This document shows, piece after piece, positions 6,357 to 9,070 of a stretch of DNA of 9,070 nucleotides; positions within the stretch are counted from its first letter, which is position 1; every line of letters begins with the position of its first letter. This DNA is from an uncultured Eubacteriales bacterium (GTDB lineage: Bacteria; Bacillota; Clostridia; Oscillospirales; Oscillospiraceae): positions 1 through 9,070 of the forward strand of contig OMQS01000114.1 in NCBI GenBank assembly GCA_900313295.1. Reading direction: 5' to 3'. Under the pieces are notes generated by a model, which did not search any database, was not told the origin of the DNA, and saw nothing but the letters and a program-made list of their open reading frames with translations. Both the position numbers and the translations under genes were made by a program.

Positions 6357-6398
6357 AAGACCGGCCGCGGGCTTCGCAGGGGAGTTCGCGGTCTTTTT
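6357..6398 (+). terminator. Terminator closing the YhhN-family unit
   Basis: AAGACCG (6357-6363) pairs with CGGTCTT (6389-6395), with the 3' arm running into TTTTT (6394-6398). The 25-nt loop can hold a small GCG/CGC hairpin (6367-6377). A second copy of the 5' arm, AAGACCGC at 6303-6310, could pair with the same 3' arm. Confidence 0.7.
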
Positions 6399-6420
6399 GC
6401 ATACTTTTTGACATCTTCCG

Positions 6421-6444
6421 AAAAATTTAGAGAAAAAAATTTTT
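6421..6444. repeat. AT-rich inverted repeat upstream of the surface operon promoter
   Basis: AAAAATTT (6421-6428) and AAATTTTT (6437-6444) are perfect inverted arms around an 8-bp spacer. The whole 6401-6480 stretch is rich in A- and T-tracts and lies 30-80 bp upstream of the -35 box. It could be a regulator site, an UP-like element or bent DNA; in such AT-rich sequence chance is a real alternative. Confidence 0.35.
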
Positions 6445-6473
6445 GAAAAAAGATAAAAATACACTAATTTTAC

Positions 6474-6502
6474 TTGCTTTTTTCACAGAATAGCTGTATA
6501 AT
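6474..6502 (+). promoter_or_regulatory. Sigma-A promoter of the TasA/SipW-like operon
   Basis: TTGCTT (6474-6479), a 17-bp spacer and a perfect TATAAT (6497-6502) are seen. The likely start is near 6509. A small dyad, GTATA (6496-6500) with TATAC (6506-6510), overlaps the -10 box and start site and could be an operator. Confidence 0.8.
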
Positions 6503-6508
6503 TTCTAT

Positions 6509-6660
6509 ACTTGTTTGGGGGAACGGTCCTCACAGCGTGGCAAGTTCTGCAAAAAGAGAAAGAGAAGCCGACGGGTTCGTGTTCGCGTCGGTCTGGCAGG
6601 CGGCGCAGCCGCAGGCAAAGCAGAGCAAGCCCAATTCCGCAAGTAAAGGAGAGAAAACGA
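6509..6660 (+). other. Long structured 5' leader of the surface operon
   Basis: About 150 nt separate the predicted transcript start from the GTG start codon. The leader holds a purine-rich run (6551-6567), a hairpin CCGACG (6568-6573) with CGTCGG (6586-6591) around a 12-nt loop, and a compact GCGGC-GCA-GCCGC hairpin (6600-6612). A weaker stem GAAC/GTTC spans 6521-6547. There is no T-run after any stem. I compared it by eye with common riboswitch motifs, including c-di-GMP classes, and found no match. Open frames through this stretch lack a start with a ribosome binding site. Confidence 0.5.
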
Positions 6661-7443
6661 GTGGAGCAGAAAAAGAAAATCAAGATCGTTATCATCGTTT
6701 TGGCTGTTCTGCTCGGCCTCAGCCTCGTGGCGCTGGGCTATACGCTCGTGCGTAACAAGCCCGCCAATAACGATCCGTCCACCGTCACCGTGCCGGATAA
6801 CCTCATCACGTCGGAGGAGGACACCAAGCCTTCCGGCGGCCAGACTTCGGGCGATGTAAGCGGTGATGCGTCCTCGTCTGCCCAGGGAGCGGCTGCCGCA
6901 GCCAAAAAGGCGGCGACCATATCCCTGTATAACAGGCAGCCGGAGGAGAACACCGCCTTCCAGGCCGGCAATATGTTCCCCGGCGACGTGGAAACGAAGT
7001 TCTTCCGCGTGCAGGTCTCCTATCATGATAAAGTCACCGTGCACTTCAAGGCCGCCGTCCGCGCCGGCTACGAGAAGCTGGCCGAGGTGCTGCAGGTGCG
7101 TGTAAAGCTCCTCACCACGGGGGAAACGCTGTATGACGGCCTGATGCGGGATATGCCCGCCAACATGACGCACAAGCTGGCGTCCGCAAATTCCACCACC
7201 GACGAGCTGTACTACGAGATCACGGCGTACTTAGATACAAGCGTTGGCAATGAGTATCAGAACAAGGATCTGATCGCCGATTTCAAATGGTGGGTAGAGG
7301 AAACCGGAAACCTTGATAATCCCCCCAAGACCGGCGACTTGGCCAGTCCCGTACTGTGGGCGGCCGTGGCCGCTTGCGCCGGCGGCGCCATGCTCATTTT
7401 GCTTGTAAGCGCCAAACGCAGGGAGGAGAAGAGCCATGGCTGA
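6661..7443 (+). CDS. TasA/camelysin-like surface protein with PPKTGD sorting-type tail
   Basis: The product (260 residues) starts at GTG, 9 nt after AAAGGAG (6645-6651). A basic start and hydrophobic segment (about 7-30) form a signal peptide or anchor. A Ser/Gly/Ala-rich linker (40-84) leads to a beta-rich domain (85-213). This holds FPGDVETKFFRVQV and LAEVLQVRVKLLTTGETLYDG, which parallel the next gene (PGMTVVKDFFVEN, LADVLTITVKDGDKTLYSG), so both appear to share the TasA/camelysin fold. The C-terminus has NPPKTGD (220-226), a hydrophobic helix (231-250) and a basic tail (KRREEK). That is the layout of an LPXTG-type sortase signal with P in place of L. Inference: the wall-anchored or base subunit of a surface fibre. 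The gene overlaps the next by 8 nt, so translation is likely coupled. Confidence 0.72.
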   Translation: MEQKKKIKIVIIVLAVLLGLSLVALGYTLVRNKPANNDPSTVTVPDNLITSEEDTKPSGGQTSGDVSGDASSSAQGAAAAAKKAATISLYNRQPEENTAFQAGNMFPGDVETKFFRVQVSYHDKVTVHFKAAVRAGYEKLAEVLQVRVKLLTTGETLYDGLMRDMPANMTHKLASANSTTDELYYEITAYLDTSVGNEYQNKDLIADFKWWVEETGNLDNPPKTGDLASPVLWAAVAACAGGAMLILLVSAKRREEKSHG

Positions 7444-7981
7444 AGTGAAAACTGCTAAAAAGCTGACGGGCGGCATCGTGGCCATCGTCATCCTTGCTCT
7501 CTGCCTGTGCATAACCACCTTCGCCCTTGTCTATGCCTCCGTTTCGGTGAATAACAACATCTTCCACACCGGCGAAGTCAAGATCAACCTCAACAACGGC
7601 AAGCCCGTGATTCAGGAGCACGAGTTCCTCTTTGAGCCGGGCATGACCGTGGTAAAAGACTTTTTCGTTGAAAACGAGAGCACTTGGGACGTGTATTACC
7701 GTCTTTATCTCGATAACGTGAGCGGCGGCCTGGCCGATGTGCTCACCATCACCGTGAAGGACGGCGACAAGACCCTCTATTCCGGCACGGCCAACGAGCT
7801 GACGCGGCAGAATGTCCTTGCCGCCGACGACACGCTGAAGGTCGGCCAGCGCCGCGATCTGACGGTGGTGTTCCACTATCCCGAGCAGATGGGCAACGAT
7901 ACGCAGGGGCTTGACCTCACCTTCTCCATGTGCGCCGAGGCGACGCAGACCAAGAATAATCCCAATAAGCTGTTTGACTGA
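7436..7981 (+). CDS. TasA/CalY-like secreted subunit with SipW-type signal
   Basis: The product has 181 residues. A basic n-region (KTAKK) and a hydrophobic core (about 11-33) are followed by YASVSVNNNIFHTGEVKINLN (33-53), matching the region after the signal peptide in SipW-dependent proteins, where an N-x-F-x-x-G-x-V-x-I pattern starts the mature domain. FLFEPGMTVVKDFFVENES (64-82) and YYRLYL (87-92) match the strand pattern of TasA/camelysin proteins, known as biofilm fibre subunits in Bacillus. The domain ends about 168 with a polar tail and no wall-sorting signal. GGGAGGAG (7421-7428) precedes the ATG, which lies within the end of the previous gene. The SipW-like peptidase gene begins 11 bp after the stop. 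Inference: the main polymerising subunit, cut by that peptidase. Protease activity, suggested by the old camelysin name, should not be assumed. Confidence 0.75.
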   Translation: MAEVKTAKKLTGGIVAIVILALCLCITTFALVYASVSVNNNIFHTGEVKINLNNGKPVIQEHEFLFEPGMTVVKDFFVENESTWDVYYRLYLDNVSGGLADVLTITVKDGDKTLYSGTANELTRQNVLAADDTLKVGQRRDLTVVFHYPEQMGNDTQGLDLTFSMCAEATQTKNNPNKLFD

Positions 7982-7992
7982 AGGAGCCATAA

Positions 7993-8709
7993 ATGAAAGC
8001 GCTGAAAATTATCCGCAACGTGGTGGCGTGGCTGATGGTAGTCCTTGCCGCTGGAATGATGATATTTACCATAGTGTCGGTTTCCACCTTTGACCGTACC
8101 GACCGCAAGCTCTTCGGCTACAAGGCGTTCATCGTCCTGACTGACTCCATGAGTAAAACCGACTTTGATGCCGGCGACCTCGTGCTCGTCAAGGAGGTGG
8201 ATCCGTCCACGCTGGCAGAGGGCGACATCATCGCTTTCATCTCGCAGGACAGCTCCAATTTCGGCGAGACCGTCACCCATAAGATCCGCCGGCTCACCAC
8301 CGACGCCAGCGGCCAGCCCGGCTTCATTACGTACGGCACCACCACCGACACCGACGATGGGACCGTCGTCACCTACCCGTATGTGCTTGGCAAATACAGT
8401 ACGCATATTGCAAACGTCGGCTCTTTCTTCTGGTTTTTGAAGACCACGCCGGGATACATCGTGTGCATCCTTGTTCCGTTCCTGCTGCTCATTCTGTTTG
8501 AGGGCGTCCGCTGTGTCCGCCTGTTCCGCAGCTACAAGGCTGAGCAGCAGGCCGAGCTGCAGGCTGAGCGGGATAAGATCGAGGCCGACCGTGCAGAGAC
8601 CCAGCGCATGATGCAGGAGCTGCTGGAGCTGAAAGCCCAGATGGCGAAAGCCGGCGGCGAAGCCCCGCCGAAGGACGAGGCACCGTCCGATACCACCCCT
8701 GTAGGCTGA
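7993..8709 (+). CDS. SipW-like (S26B) signal peptidase with coiled-coil tail
   Basis: The product (238 residues) is a membrane peptidase expected to remove signal peptides from the neighbouring TasA-like proteins. A first membrane helix spans about 10-32. FIVLTDSMSKT (46-56) holds nucleophile S52, GDIIAF (77-82) is box D-like, and VTHKIRRL (94-101) holds H96 in place of the lysine of classical type I peptidases. This Ser/His set marks the ER/archaeal-type S26B group that includes SipW. The usual G-D-x-N segment after the His is changed to GTTTDTDD (115-122), so the partner aspartate is uncertain (D119, D121 or D122). A second helix (about 153-172) returns to the cytoplasm. Residues 180-218 are rich in E, Q, K, R and A and look like a coiled coil, followed by a Pro/acidic tail. 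AAGGAG (7981-7986) overlaps the previous stop codon. Confidence 0.82.
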   Translation: MKALKIIRNVVAWLMVVLAAGMMIFTIVSVSTFDRTDRKLFGYKAFIVLTDSMSKTDFDAGDLVLVKEVDPSTLAEGDIIAFISQDSSNFGETVTHKIRRLTTDASGQPGFITYGTTTDTDDGTVVTYPYVLGKYSTHIANVGSFFWFLKTTPGYIVCILVPFLLLILFEGVRCVRLFRSYKAEQQAELQAERDKIEADRAETQRMMQELLELKAQMAKAGGEAPPKDEAPSDTTPVG

Positions 8710-8732
8710 CTTGGTATAAAGTACTACAAAGA

Positions 8733-8797
8733 CCTCTCCGCCTGCGTGCGGAGGGGCGAGCAAAGGGTATAGGCTGAAGTTTGTGCCTTTTGATCGC
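8733..8797 (+). other. Two stacked hairpins between the peptidase gene and the next client
   Basis: CCTCTCCGC (8733-8741) pairs with GCGGAGGGG (8748-8756) with one G-U pair and a 6-nt loop. Directly after it, GCGAGCAAAGG (8756-8766) pairs with CCTTTTGATCGC (8786-8797) with one mismatch and one bulge. Neither is followed by a T-run on this strand. The 122-bp gap has no convincing promoter. The structures may set relative expression through RNA processing or slow the polymerase. Confidence 0.5.
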
Positions 8798-8831
8798 TTA
8801 TAGAAAGCAACAGAAAGGAGATACAAACACA

Positions 8832-9070
8832 ATGGGAAACGATATCGGCGTTATTATACTCTTGGTCTTGCTGATCGTATCTGCCTTTCTGCTGGTTGCC
8901 CGCAAGCTGGCAAAGACCTCCGGCGGCAAGCGCATGCAGAAAGAAAAACACTCGGACAACATCGTGCATATTCTTGCTCCGTCCGTCCTCGGTCTGTGCA
9001 TCTGCGCCGTCTGCCTGTGCGGCATGAGCTGGGCGTGGTTCACCGCCTCCACCGCCGCCTCGGCCACCAC
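8832..9070 (+). CDS. Protein with SipW-type signal region, N-terminal fragment
   Basis: The frame runs off the right edge after 79 complete codons. AAAGGAGAT (8814-8822) precedes the ATG. A first hydrophobic helix (IGVIILLVLLIVSAFLLVA, 5-23) is followed by a short basic, polar loop (KLAKTSGGKRMQKEKHSDN) and a second hydrophobic stretch (about 44-62, Cys-rich). The latter ends GMSWAWFTASTAASATT, with the AWFTAS motif typical of SipW-dependent signal peptides in Clostridia. The protein is thus probably another TasA-like client or a larger surface protein exported by the same system. The extra N-terminal helix is unusual. An internal in-frame ATG at 8934 would give only the SipW-type signal but has a poor ribosome binding site. 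The mature domain lies outside the window. Confidence 0.7.
   Translation, partial: MGNDIGVIILLVLLIVSAFLLVARKLAKTSGGKRMQKEKHSDNIVHILAPSVLGLCICAVCLCGMSWAWFTASTAASAT

Noticed and set aside
6408..6413. TTGACA as a -35 box upstream of the surface operon
   Set aside because: No -10-like hexamer lies 16-18 bp downstream; the TTGCTT/TATAAT pair at 6474-6502 is a better promoter.
6511..6660. Longer N-terminus for the PPKTGD protein starting at 6511
   Set aside because: The start would fall at the transcript's first bases without a ribosome binding site and would add an Arg/Ser-rich stretch before the signal peptide. GTG 6661 with AAAGGAG is far better.
6474..6755. 93-codon + frame across the leader and start of the PPKTGD gene
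   Set aside because: It begins inside the promoter, lacks an SD and overlaps the well-supported frame beginning at 6661.

Overview
The window looks like chromosomal DNA from a GC-rich anaerobic member of the Clostridia, most likely a gut Oscillospiraceae/Ruminococcaceae-type organism. This is inferred from strong AGGAGG-type ribosome binding sites, an infC-rpmI-rplT operon with a Firmicutes-style attenuated leader, a flavodiiron protein fused to rubredoxin, and a SipW/TasA-type secretion cluster. All genes but one lie on the + strand. No rRNA, tRNA, CRISPR array, transposase or phage gene is visible.

Layout. Positions 1-198 hold the C-terminus of a PhzF-family protein. A clear sigma-A promoter (206-234) then drives a sugar nucleotidyltransferase (273-1187) and, 26 bp downstream, a membrane-anchored extracytoplasmic protein with a papain-like putative amidase domain (1214-2512). 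A hairpin terminator (2538-2566) separates this pair from a 32-residue Asn/Gln-rich peptide on the - strand (2582-2680).

The translation operon follows. A near-consensus promoter (2765-2793) leads into a structured leader that ends in an intrinsic terminator (2898-2932), then infC, rpmI and rplT (2952-4101), closed by a strong terminator (4119-4155). The leader resembles the L20 autoregulatory leaders of Firmicutes. The infC start is best read as the non-canonical codon ATT at 2952. Together these predict two feedback loops: L20 on transcription and IF3 on translation initiation.

Next come two single-gene units, each with its own promoter. One is a flavodiiron protein with a C-terminal rubredoxin domain for O2 or NO detoxification (4219-5559). 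The other is a YhhN-family membrane protein (5650-6303). A terminator follows at 6357-6398.

The last third is a cell-surface cluster with its own promoter (6474-6502) and a 150-nt leader. It contains a TasA/camelysin-like protein with a PPKTGD sorting-type tail (6661-7443), a second TasA-like secreted subunit overlapping it by 8 nt (7436-7981), and a SipW-like S26B signal peptidase with an altered active-site motif and a coiled-coil tail (7993-8709). After a structured intergenic region comes the start of a further protein with a SipW-type signal (8832-end, cut by the window). A reasonable reading is a dedicated export and assembly module for a surface fibre: peptidase, polymerising subunit, wall-anchored subunit and a further client. 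The fibre function is inferred from family knowledge and gene order, not shown by the sequence.
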